DNA of 53,542 nt from Candidatus Heimdallarchaeota archaeon (lineage in GTDB: Archaea > Asgardarchaeota > Heimdallarchaeia > Heimdallarchaeales > Heimdallarchaeaceae). Numbering within the stretch: position 1 is the stretch's first letter; each line of letters begins with the position of its first letter. Below are positions 25,901 to 37,156 of the stretch, piece by piece. Location: positions 1 to 53,542 of the forward strand of contig JAAFKJ010000079.1 in NCBI GenBank assembly GCA_021399395.1, read 5' to 3'. A model generated the notes under the pieces. That model was not told the origin of the DNA. It did not search any database and saw nothing but the letters and a program-made list of their open reading frames with translations. Made by a program: the position numbers and the translations under genes.

Positions 25901-28900
25901 ATAAGCAATCAGGTCTATTTCGGATCAATCAAGAACTAGAAAAAATAATTGCCAAACTAAAAAACGGTGACAAAATTATTCTTGTCCACCGAAATGAAAG
26001 CGGAGAAGAAATGGAAAAAACCATTTCATTTGAATTCTTAGCAGACGGACACTCTTCTGCTCTGGTGTTAGCTAAAGCCCTTATGCAGAGAATACGAGGA
26101 TTGGTGAAACAAGCCAATAAAACAGCAACAGAATATTGGGGAGAACAGAAAATAGATTTTTCTTCACTTGATGAGGAGAAAAAGCGTATTCATCTTAGCA
26201 CCTTAGCTATGAGAATTAATGTAGGTCTTTCCGTGAGTAAAATCTTTACAAAGGAACAATTTGAGCGTGATGCGGTATTGTTCTGGAATGACGATTATGA
26301 ATCATTTGCCAAAGATGCTGAACCCATGGATATTCTTTCAGCCAATTTATCAACAACCCTTAAGGGAGAATTTGCAATCATCATGGTTTTTATTCAGTCA
26401 TTACTTCTAATGCAGAAGGATTCTCTAGAAGCAAATAGAAAGAGGTTTAACAAAATCAAAGAAAACCTTGAAAGAAGAAGAAAGGAACTAGAAGTAGGTT
26501 CTGTGAAGGAGGGTTGTTTATGTTATACTCTGACGGATTATTACAATCCTTTCATCAAACTAATCTATTCTATAGATGAGAATGGCATTGCAAAATTGGT
26601 AGGATGGGAGTTCATACGACCAGAAGAGAGAAGTTATGTCAATTCTTTATGGGGTGAAAAACTACCATATAACCCAGAAAATGAGGGTTCTGTTATTGAA
26701 GCAATCAAAAATGAATGGGAAAATTTGTCTACTAGAAGAAAGGAGAAAGAGTTCAACAATCTTCCAGAAATCACTCAAAAGAAGATTACAAGGTTTGTTG
26801 AGAAAAATTATGGTAAAGGAACAAGCTTACTTGCACTCTATGCTCATCTTAGATACTTCTCAGATGTTTCTACACAGAAATTCAAAGAAAAAATTCAAGC
26901 GATTTTAAAATTCTTTCCTACAGAGATTGCAGATTGGTCTTTGTATATTGTTGATCGTCAAATACAATGGATCAATAGGGGACAGGACATGTTTGGTTCA
27001 ACCGCCTATCTTCTGATGAGAAGTAGGATCAATGAACGAGGTGAAGTCTATTCTTATGCTCTCCCTAACCCTTCTCCTTCTGGTCATAAATGGTTGAGAG
27101 AAGGTTGGGCAGAGATAGAAGCTAAATCTGGCTGGGATAAGAACCCCAAAGCGCTAGACACAAACCTTATCCGTTTCACCAACAACCCCGAGCATGGATC
27201 TAGTATATATCTTTCTGACGATTCATTATTTCAAATAGCGAAAGCAGTCAAGAGGAAAGAATATGATGTTTTGGTTAAACATAAAGGGAAAAAGAAAAAA
27301 ATCTCAGAACTAATAACGGCAAAATCAGGTTATAGACAAATTGCTGGAATGTTAAAAGGTGATTACTTTAACATCATTTTTCGTTCAATAGATAGAGTAG
27401 ACATCAATACCGCCATCAGCACACAAAAACACCTTCTACGCAGATTGTTGGATGCAACAGTTACTTTCCCTCACCTAATTACTAATGACGAATGGTTAGA
27501 AGCGTTAACATCTAAAGAAAATAGCAATCAGTTCTTTGAGCTTGTTCAAGCAGTAATTACCAATAAACCCGAGTGGAAAGGATTAAGACTTCAACCTGTA
27601 GAAGACAATAAAGTCGTTAAAGAGATCTTTTCTGAGTTCTTCAGCTCTCTTCTCTATTACAACATACTCCTCTTCGCTTCAGGTTTGCCTGTCCTTCAAT
27701 TCAACCAAGATCTGCTCAACAAGGGGTTCTATCTACCTCAAACCATTGGTCTTGATGAAGATATGAAACAGATTAAGTTAAACACTAAGGAACCTCCAGT
27801 TTACCGAAATATCAGAGGGAGGTTAACTCAGCTGGTTTATGGTGGAACTAATCTTAGTGTTATGATCACCATTCCTCGAGCTAACAAACCTCTTCTAGTC
27901 GATCTGTCTCATAACACTTTCCAACGACCTATTTACGTCCGAAGGATCATCGAAGATGTTCATCTAGAGGAAAAGATTGTTTATGCTCCAAGAGTTATGG
28001 TCAATGGGAAGGAGAAGGTGATCATTCTTAGTTCTCAGGGATATGTTTTGAAAGAACTTGTCCTCGCAGCAGATAAAAGGGAGACTATGGTTCTAACTTC
28101 CGCTCATGAAACAGTCTATGGTGCGGTAGCTGTTGTAGAAGGGGGGTTGTATGTTAACAGCTATGCCAGACAGATGCTCACTCAACTGTTAATTTACGGA
28201 GGTATGCATATTGATGGAAAGGTGTATGAAGCCGTAATTGAGCTGTTTAACAAAGAAAAAGTGGATAGTCTAACCCTAGAACCTAAACAGACTCCGTTTT
28301 TGTTCTTTTCGCTCATTTCAGCAACAAGAGCAAGAGGAGAAGGGCAGCTAAAGGGGTTAACTAGTCCTGTAAAACACCAAATAAAGAAAGGGAGAAAAGA
28401 GTACAACTACCAGCATAGACCGGTTATTTTAGGAGTGGCTCTGACCAGTATGGAAGAGATGTTGTGTAAGGAGGTAGATTATTCGATAGCTTTTGGAAGT
28501 GGGTTAGAAAAGTATGACCTACTATATTGGAACAGATCAAGAGTAAAAGGAGAAAAAGATGTAAGGTATAATGTAAAGGGGAAGAATGGGTATGTGAACA
28601 AGTTACTGCATACTTTTCAATTGGTGTTCAGAAATGCGTTCAATATAGTTTCAATGGAAGGTAAAGGGGGGGAGAGAATACATCAGCAGTTGTGGGCACG
28701 CGTTCATAACAAAAGAGTAGAGGTTTCTTTCACTAAACCAAATGAAGAAAAGTGGCACAATGCCAATCTTAGTATTCCATTGATTACTACAAACAAATAT
28801 AGTAAGAAAGACTGTTATTATTCTATAAAAACTATAGCACAGCGAATCCCCCACATATTATTGTCTAAGGATATAAGTGAGAGAAGGATAAATGATCTGA

Positions 28901-29763
28901 AAAAGATATCAATGAGTTTCCTTCTCATGATGAAATATTCAGAAGAGAGTTTTCATAATAAGATACAAAACTCAGTTTGGAAAAGTCTAAGAAAAATAGC
29001 TGTTAAATATAATATAGAAAAACAACCATTAATTGATAGAAAAGACTGGGCAAAAATTATCACATTCTTATTTCCAGAGGTCTTAAAAGCTTCCAGACTT
29101 ATCTCCTCTACTCATGCAGAGAAATTCAAAAAACAGTCTCTCAAAAGCATTAACATAGATGAATTAGAAAAAACCAATCCAAACCCTGATGAACTTCTAA
29201 AGATCTTCCCACCTGAAACTAGAAGTGATTGGCATTTGAGAGTGCCATATCATGCCTTTTTCATTTTCTTTGGTTATTATCTAGGAAATAATTGGACGCT
29301 TCTCTATACAAAAACAAATAGCCATAAAAAATATAACAAAGTTTCTAACTCCAAACCAGATTCGCTTATTGAAAAAGTATACAGACTATATGTACCTTGG
29401 TTATTTTGGAGAGCTGAAGCTTTGAAAACATACTTTGAAGAAGGAATGAATGGTTATTCAAGTATTCATGAGTTATTATGTAAAGGATTACTCGATAAGG
29501 AATTAAGGGGGCTATTAGATTACACCTATCAAGATATCATTACTACTCAAGACTTTAGTTCACAAGTTGTCAGCCATAAGAAATTAACATTTATTGAAAA
29601 AATGATATGGTTTCATATTAAAGAAGTGCAAATTCTGGATATAATAGCGTTTAATCACTCCGGATCATTTCAAATTATGGATGAAATTACGAAAAACTTT
29701 GGTGAGTTTGATAAAATTCAAGAGGTTGCAGAAAACATTGACTCGCTGTTCGAGTTGGTTTAA
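22951..29763 (+). CDS. Giant 2270-residue membrane protein, function unknown
   Basis: I do not recognise this protein as a whole. The GTG start is followed by a signal-like helix (IAILSLIILGSMFIG). Residues ~30-545 look like an exported beta-rich region. About seven TM helices follow between ~549 and ~818 (for example ILWSLYGLILLKLVGGYF, YLLMFYFMVLVVHF, FGLVLIGLILSFWFPIIF). About 1450 presumably cytoplasmic residues follow, beginning with a very basic stretch (KKKNEEKRKKDKEK) and a possible winged helix near 874-930. The C-terminal part has no nucleotide-binding, kinase or protease motif that I can see. The outside domain-7TM-inside layout suggests a sensor or transport-linked protein. It is divergent from the C13 peptidase/beta-helix genes. 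Base composition shifts within the 3' third. Confidence 0.75.
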   Translation: MKIRIAILSLIILGSMFIGENQVISREKPSEVRAGNESPQFILDEIRFEYDSISKSECVYSTTLDLNLTTYNAISLYFAVSGDQTNSEGLKVTFYVKDIITQFIVDRYYQNGETHNLTQTFSLPENYNGFVDVTIICEGQSSYLNQKGTLIIREQTSIKPIPILTLNNNIDNLPIVPEYLWFQGNIGTSKSESIVSKFICLNASLSLNLTLMFKSKEFSSSSQDYTIKLNNEILVTEKFDDGIEIKDNHILPIQEGLNTIEIFFTIVQCLTYIEIYDIGLQANAFSYEKYLEEVCFDFVQLSEENNNQIIVLSDLKPSESKIECVLLISLDYDCLGDISWSELNYEIFSGTDKINDGIITDSDSYSSKTLRVETYTKNFNEILYLRLFGEVEGEGMFLLLRTSYISTNDIFLLEDRIIDKTLSEDKVFSIEPNKPKILEFYEVLKITDLENSETQLGVIIDCYSTYDRHIDYVTIVVILGEEKIIDSVIAFTSNTTRCDKRKTINFNSKYNEIRIIISIYGDDDTVEFNQIKLLVIPTNVFSQIELPTAINVSMDILWSLYGLILLKLVGGYFSRRRKIVKISQEPQLENEPTEIRNTKKESVKQLCVAITISTITYLLMFYFMVLVVHFNSLIAFTISLIYGVFVGYISDSLELYKIRIKDLKAKLVQRRFSDANTCESSSRFMNFFSSSEFLILRATIILTVLLFCWRCMDFLFILYTEIYSANFSVKYYWFFYAVIALSVAMLQWSIKLSLNFTFLEDNLKRVRIFGLVLIGLILSFWFPIIFSVIIQTKNLEILLTVFTPLFLGLNVYFSNFLGKRIAMENNEFFRNFRKRGIIFTKQEDVKQALSWNITTRKEWIKKKNEEKRKKDKEKLRSKILCEIEEKDPVYLRRLSELIDETAETTEIYLQEILEEDKELGTYNKGSQVFRKNKIENNVEYLNLMQVNETEIDVREKDAEPTVELSTIRNDDEEDLENIHFIKFNKQSGLFRINQELEKIIAKLKNGDKIILVHRNESGEEMEKTISFEFLADGHSSALVLAKALMQRIRGLVKQANKTATEYWGEQKIDFSSLDEEKKRIHLSTLAMRINVGLSVSKIFTKEQFERDAVLFWNDDYESFAKDAEPMDILSANLSTTLKGEFAIIMVFIQSLLLMQKDSLEANRKRFNKIKENLERRRKELEVGSVKEGCLCYTLTDYYNPFIKLIYSIDENGIAKLVGWEFIRPEERSYVNSLWGEKLPYNPENEGSVIEAIKNEWENLSTRRKEKEFNNLPEITQKKITRFVEKNYGKGTSLLALYAHLRYFSDVSTQKFKEKIQAILKFFPTEIADWSLYIVDRQIQWINRGQDMFGSTAYLLMRSRINERGEVYSYALPNPSPSGHKWLREGWAEIEAKSGWDKNPKALDTNLIRFTNNPEHGSSIYLSDDSLFQIAKAVKRKEYDVLVKHKGKKKKISELITAKSGYRQIAGMLKGDYFNIIFRSIDRVDINTAISTQKHLLRRLLDATVTFPHLITNDEWLEALTSKENSNQFFELVQAVITNKPEWKGLRLQPVEDNKVVKEIFSEFFSSLLYYNILLFASGLPVLQFNQDLLNKGFYLPQTIGLDEDMKQIKLNTKEPPVYRNIRGRLTQLVYGGTNLSVMITIPRANKPLLVDLSHNTFQRPIYVRRIIEDVHLEEKIVYAPRVMVNGKEKVIILSSQGYVLKELVLAADKRETMVLTSAHETVYGAVAVVEGGLYVNSYARQMLTQLLIYGGMHIDGKVYEAVIELFNKEKVDSLTLEPKQTPFLFFSLISATRARGEGQLKGLTSPVKHQIKKGRKEYNYQHRPVILGVALTSMEEMLCKEVDYSIAFGSGLEKYDLLYWNRSRVKGEKDVRYNVKGKNGYVNKLLHTFQLVFRNAFNIVSMEGKGGERIHQQLWARVHNKRVEVSFTKPNEEKWHNANLSIPLITTNKYSKKDCYYSIKTIAQRIPHILLSKDISERRINDLKKISMSFLLMMKYSEESFHNKIQNSVWKSLRKIAVKYNIEKQPLIDRKDWAKIITFLFPEVLKASRLISSTHAEKFKKQSLKSINIDELEKTNPNPDELLKIFPPETRSDWHLRVPYHAFFIFFGYYLGNNWTLLYTKTNSHKKYNKVSNSKPDSLIEKVYRLYVPWLFWRAEALKTYFEEGMNGYSSIHELLCKGLLDKELRGLLDYTYQDIITTQDFSSQVVSHKKLTFIEKMIWFHIKEVQILDIIAFNHSGSFQIMDEITKNFGEFDKIQEVAENIDSLFELV

Positions 29764-29809
29764 TTCATTGTAAGATCTACTCTTATTTGAGAAGTCCAAA
29801 ATCAAAAGG

Positions 29810-29850
29810 TTTTTATCAATTATTAGAACCCGTGAGTAAGTCACGTGACT
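29810..29850 (+). promoter_or_regulatory. rpoA1 promoter with 12-bp palindrome at the predicted start site
   Basis: A TATA-like TTTTTATCA is at 29810-29818. The perfect palindrome AGTCACGTGACT lies at 29839-29850, 26-37 bases downstream of the TATA centre, where transcription should begin. A dimeric regulator bound there would block initiation. GGGAG lies further down, ~13 bases before the ATG. Confidence 0.5.
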
Positions 29851-29891
29851 AGTGTAGAGATTCAAAATTATTTTTGGGAGAAATATAAAGA

Positions 29892-33790
<3,899 letters not shown>

Positions 33791-33798
33791 ACCAGCTT

Positions 33799-33830
33799 AC
33801 TTCTTTTTCGTGTCTTTTTTAATTTAACTT
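33799..33830 (+). terminator. T-rich terminator-like tract after rpoA2
   Basis: TTCTTTTTC and GTCTTTTTTAATTT follow the rpoA2 stop within 40 bases; archaeal transcription often ends at such T runs. The second tract (TTTTTTAATTTAA) could instead be a TATA box for rps12. Confidence 0.35.
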
Positions 33831-33875
33831 GTTGTGACGCATAAGTAAGTGAACAGAAAGTTTTTATTAAAAACT

Positions 33876-33947
33876 AAGGAGGAAACTCTAACCAGAGTTT
33901 AAAGTCTAACAATGGTACATACATTCGCACTAAAAAATGTGATTTAA
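33876..33947 (+). promoter_or_regulatory. rps12 leader with AGGAGG, hairpin and 11-codon upstream ORF
   Basis: AAGGAGG (33876-33882) is followed by the perfect hairpin AAACTCT-AACC-AGAGTTT (33883-33900). Next comes an ORF encoding [11 protein letters not shown] (33912-33947), whose stop ends one base before the rps12 ATG. Folding the hairpin would bring AGGAGG to ~11 bases from the upstream ATG. Whether this is transcribed depends on which TATA box is used (33816 or 33861); the latter would start inside the hairpin. Confidence 0.4.
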
Positions 33948-33948
33948 T

Positions 33949-34392
33949 ATGACTGGATCAAAAAGTCCGAAAGGAGAATTTGCTGCAAGAAAGCTAAAAA
34001 ATAAGAGAAAACACTTCCGTTGGAAAGACATCCATTATAAAAGAAGAATGTTAAGATTGGACAAGAAAACAGATCCATTAGAGGGCGCTCCAGCTGCAAG
34101 AGGGATTGTCATAGAAAAATATGGTGTTGAAAGTAAACAACCTAACTCAGCAATGCGAAAGTGTGTAAGAGTTAGACTAACTAAGAATGGAAAACAAGTT
34201 GGTGCTTTTGTTCCTCACGATGGTGGTCTTCTTTATATTGATGAACACGATGAAGTCCTTGTTTGCAGTATAGGCGGTGCCCAAAAAGGAGCTATGGGAG
34301 ACATTCCAGGTGTAAAATGGCAAGTAACACACGTTAATGGTACTGCTATCAACCAAATTGTTATAGGAAGGAAAGCCAAACCTCAAAGATAA
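33949..34392 (+). CDS. rps12: Ribosomal protein S12 (uS12)
   Basis: 147 residues, the archaeal/eukaryotic length. [19 protein letters not shown] is the decoding-centre loop and [14 protein letters not shown] and [11 protein letters not shown] are conserved. It monitors codon-anticodon pairing in the 30S A site. It follows rpoA2 as in other archaea, but rps7 and elongation factor genes do not follow; aIF5A does. No ribosome-binding site lies directly before its ATG, which nearly touches the stop of the 11-codon upstream ORF. Confidence 0.98.
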   Translation: MTGSKSPKGEFAARKLKNKRKHFRWKDIHYKRRMLRLDKKTDPLEGAPAARGIVIEKYGVESKQPNSAMRKCVRVRLTKNGKQVGAFVPHDGGLLYIDEHDEVLVCSIGGAQKGAMGDIPGVKWQVTHVNGTAINQIVIGRKAKPQR

Positions 34393-34465
34393 TTCATTCT
34401 TTTTCCTTTACCAGTTCTTTCATATATTTCAAATATCTTCGACTTGCATTATTGTAACCAAAATC

Positions 34466-34523
34466 CTTTAAATATATTATATTAATAAAAGTTAAATAAT
34501 AAAGAAAGAAGAACTCGTAGGAG
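34466..34523 (+). promoter_or_regulatory. aIF5A promoter and ribosome-binding site
   Basis: CTTTAAATATAT (34466-34477) is a strong TATA box and TAGGAGA (34518-34523) precedes the ATG by about 10 bases. Expected leader is about 35 bases. Confidence 0.6.
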
Positions 34524-34533
34524 ATATAAACAA

Positions 34534-34944
34534 ATGTCTGAACACGATATCAACCCTGTAAAAGCAGGCCAAATAAAAGAAGGCTATTATATTATTCACA
34601 ATGATGATGTTTACTTAGTCCGTTCTACTGAAAAATCAAAAAGTGGTAAACATGGACATTCGAAATGTAGAATGAAAATAGAGAATATTTTCACAGGAAG
34701 TAAAACTGAAATCAACCTCCCTGGTGATTTTAAATTACAATCTCCAGTAATTGATAAGAGAAGTGCCCAAGTTTTATCTCTATCTGTAGATAGTGTTCAA
34801 CTGATGGATCTTGAATCATATGAAACTTTTGAAGCAGCTGTACCTGATGAAGAAGATATCAAGAATAATATCAAGGAAGGATCAGAAGTTGAATATTGGA
34901 ATGCTATTGGAAAAAGTAAGATTATGAGAGTCAAAAGTTCTTGA
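34534..34944 (+). CDS. eif5a: Translation factor aIF5A
   Basis: 136 residues, standard. The loop KSGKHGHSK contains the lysine (residue 39) that deoxyhypusine synthase modifies. An N-terminal SH3-like KOW domain (VKAGQIKEGYYIIHNDDVYLV) and a C-terminal OB-fold domain are recognisable. It relieves ribosome stalling at difficult sequences. It has its own TATA box and a clear ribosome-binding site. The modifying enzyme is not in the window. Confidence 0.97.
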   Translation: MSEHDINPVKAGQIKEGYYIIHNDDVYLVRSTEKSKSGKHGHSKCRMKIENIFTGSKTEINLPGDFKLQSPVIDKRSAQVLSLSVDSVQLMDLESYETFEAAVPDEEDIKNNIKEGSEVEYWNAIGKSKIMRVKSS

Positions 34945-35032
34945 TGGAATTCTCATAAATTTATCATCTTTCCCCATCAGTGTTTATTTTATTTTATCAG
35001 TTTACAAAGAAACCGATATTCTTGTCTCTCTT

Positions 35033-35109
35033 GGGCCGGTAGATCAGTCTGGGAGATCGCTTCGTTCGCAATGAAGTAGCCCCGGGTTCAAATCCCGGTC
35101 GGTCCACCA
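35033..35109 (+). tRNA. tRNA-Ala(CGC), CCA encoded
   Basis: Acceptor GGGCCGG pairs with TCGGTCC, including a G3-U70 wobble, the alanine identity element. The D stem is GATC/GATC and the anticodon stem CTTCG/TGAAG has loop TTCGCAA (anticodon CGC). The T arm is CCGGG-TTCAAAT-CCCGG, followed by A and an encoded CCA. No intron. Confidence 0.96.
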
Positions 35110-35247
35110 CCTCATTTTTAACACAATTTTTCAAAGTTAAATGGCGTTTTCACAAGTAAAATCCTTTTTGTCGCAATTATAGATTAGAGCAAAAAGATTA
35201 AAAGGTTATTACATTAATTAAACATTAAGTATTGCGGAGGAACTACT

Positions 35248-36624
35248 ATGAGAGATGTATTAAACTTCACTCGTACTATCAGAGACCCTATTTACGACGA
35301 AGTACGTATGACAGACATAGAAAATAAAATAATCGATACACCTATCTTTCAAAGATTACGCTGGATAAGCCAGCTTTCAGGAGTTCGACAGGTTTATCCT
35401 TCAGCTATTCACTCTAGATTTACACATAGTGTTGGAGTTATGCATTTAGCAGGTAAATATTGTGAAGAAGTTTTCAGAGAACATGATGATGTAGTCGAAA
35501 TAACTCAAGCTGCTCGAGTCGCTGCACTTCTACATGATATTGGTCATGGTCCTTTCAGTCACACTTATGATGATGTTGTTTTCAAGAGAGTGTATCCTGA
35601 TGCACCTCATGGACATGATGTTCACAGAGATAAAATGGTTTTCTCTGAATTTCTCAAACCATTTATAGAGGAGTTTACTAATCCAGAAGAGTTAATGAAA
35701 ATCTGGAATGGTGAGAACTATCTCGTTCATCCACTAATCCAAGGTGCGCTCGGAGCTGATCGTTTAGATTTCATGCTTAGAGACTCATTCTTTGCAGGTA
35801 CTCTTCATTTTGGCATAATAGCAGTAAACCGCATTATCAATAATACAACTATACAGACTCATATTGATAAAGAAGCAATTCATTATAATTGGAAATGTTT
35901 AGATGACATATATTCTTCGCTTATCGGTCGATTTTTTGAATATAAGAACGTATATTTCCATAAAACAGCAAGAGCAGCTGATATTACAATACATGAGATG
36001 CTTAGAGAGGCATGTGAACCTCTTGAACTTATTGAACGAACAAACGATTTGTCCAGATATACATATCTTAACGAATATACTCTCCTAGGAGAAATATTTT
36101 CCAAAGAATCAGAAGAATTAGCTGTAGCAAAATCACTAGCAAAGGATCTATTTGATCGTCGTTTATACAAAGCAGTTTGGGAAAAAATCATTGATGAATC
36201 AACCGCAGATAGTTTAGGCATCAGTGTTGAAGAGCTATGTAATCTAACTGCACAAGAATCTTTCATTAAAAAAGTTAAAAAATATGCAAAGGGAAACAAA
36301 ATCAGATTCAAATTTGATATGAAAATCGATTCAACATATAAATTATCTACAATAAATGAGCAAGAGTTTCAAGCTTCAAACATATATATTTATGACCCAT
36401 ATGATCGAATTCGACCAGGTACAACTTCATTCACACTAAATGAAGCACTCAATACCACATCATATATAACTACATTTTCGGGACCTAAAGCCTATAGAAC
36501 ACTATTTACTCTAGTCAGAGCATATGCTCATCCAATTGATGCAGGAAAAATTAGAGAAATATGGAAGAACATAAGACCTGAGACATCTGATAAAGAACCG
36601 GATGTGTCAGTTACATCTTATTAA
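35248..36624 (+). CDS. HD-domain phosphohydrolase, SAMHD1/dGTPase-like
   Basis: 458 residues. HSRFTHSVGVMHLA supplies the first His, LLHDIGHGPFSH the HD pair, and GADRLDFMLRDS the last metal-binding Asp, in the order of the SAMHD1/dNTP triphosphohydrolase family. N-terminal IRDPIYDEVRMTDIENKIIDTPIFQRLRWI also matches that family. Likely role: hydrolysis of dNTPs or a related nucleotide; allosteric residues were not assessed. GGAGG precedes the start and the gene is downstream of tRNA-Ala with its own promoter. Confidence 0.88.
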   Translation: MRDVLNFTRTIRDPIYDEVRMTDIENKIIDTPIFQRLRWISQLSGVRQVYPSAIHSRFTHSVGVMHLAGKYCEEVFREHDDVVEITQAARVAALLHDIGHGPFSHTYDDVVFKRVYPDAPHGHDVHRDKMVFSEFLKPFIEEFTNPEELMKIWNGENYLVHPLIQGALGADRLDFMLRDSFFAGTLHFGIIAVNRIINNTTIQTHIDKEAIHYNWKCLDDIYSSLIGRFFEYKNVYFHKTARAADITIHEMLREACEPLELIERTNDLSRYTYLNEYTLLGEIFSKESEELAVAKSLAKDLFDRRLYKAVWEKIIDESTADSLGISVEELCNLTAQESFIKKVKKYAKGNKIRFKFDMKIDSTYKLSTINEQEFQASNIYIYDPYDRIRPGTTSFTLNEALNTTSYITTFSGPKAYRTLFTLVRAYAHPIDAGKIREIWKNIRPETSDKEPDVSVTSY

Positions 36625-36641
36625 TTGAAACCAAGTTCTAC

Positions 36642-37016
36642 TTAAGCAGATGAAAATAATTTCTCTGCTTCCCTAATTATATCTATGCTGGACTTATAAT
36701 CAAGTAGACTATTTTCTACTTGTTTTATTGCATGATCTAATTCTTCTGAGGAGATAATTGTTTGATTTTCTGCAAGAGAGTAAATCCCATTATTCGTAAA
36801 TTCTACAGTCTTATTACAACACATATGGCGTAAATACGATGAAACAGTCTCTGAAATAACAGAATAGCCATTGAAATACCAATCAAAAATATTGAAATCC
36901 TTCTGTTTAGAAGACATTAGAAACAGACCACTGTGTATTGTTTCTTCATGTTTTGGTAGAAATTTATGCACAAGACCAGCGATGTAAGAATTAATTTTTA
37001 AATCTTGTTCCCCCAT
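36642..37016 (-). CDS. Uncharacterised small protein
   Basis: Not recognised. I start at ATG 37016 (MGEQDLKIN), with GAGGG 9 bases upstream, giving 124 residues; the track's start at 37049 adds 11 residues. It looks like a soluble, mostly helical protein, with CC in SSYLRHMCCNKTVEF. No signal peptide or motif. Convergent with the HD-domain gene (17-base gap) and followed at a distance by another unknown gene on the same strand. Confidence 0.6.
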   Translation of the reverse strand: MGEQDLKINSYIAGLVHKFLPKHEETIHSGLFLMSSKQKDFNIFDWYFNGYSVISETVSSYLRHMCCNKTVEFTNNGIYSLAENQTIISSEELDHAIKQVENSLLDYKSSIDIIREAEKLFSSA

Positions 37017-37156
37017 AATTATTCCCTCATTGATTCTCCTCAAAAGCAATTGTAATACGGAAGCTTTTTACTTATTGTTTCAAACAAATTTTGAAAACAA
37101 ATTATGATTTTATAGAATCTTCTAAGAAGGTGTATCAATTCATTTTAACTCAGAAA

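Noticed and set aside
28194-28406. Antisense ORFs within the giant protein gene
   Set aside because: They follow from the open composition of the long plus-strand frame and have no start signals.
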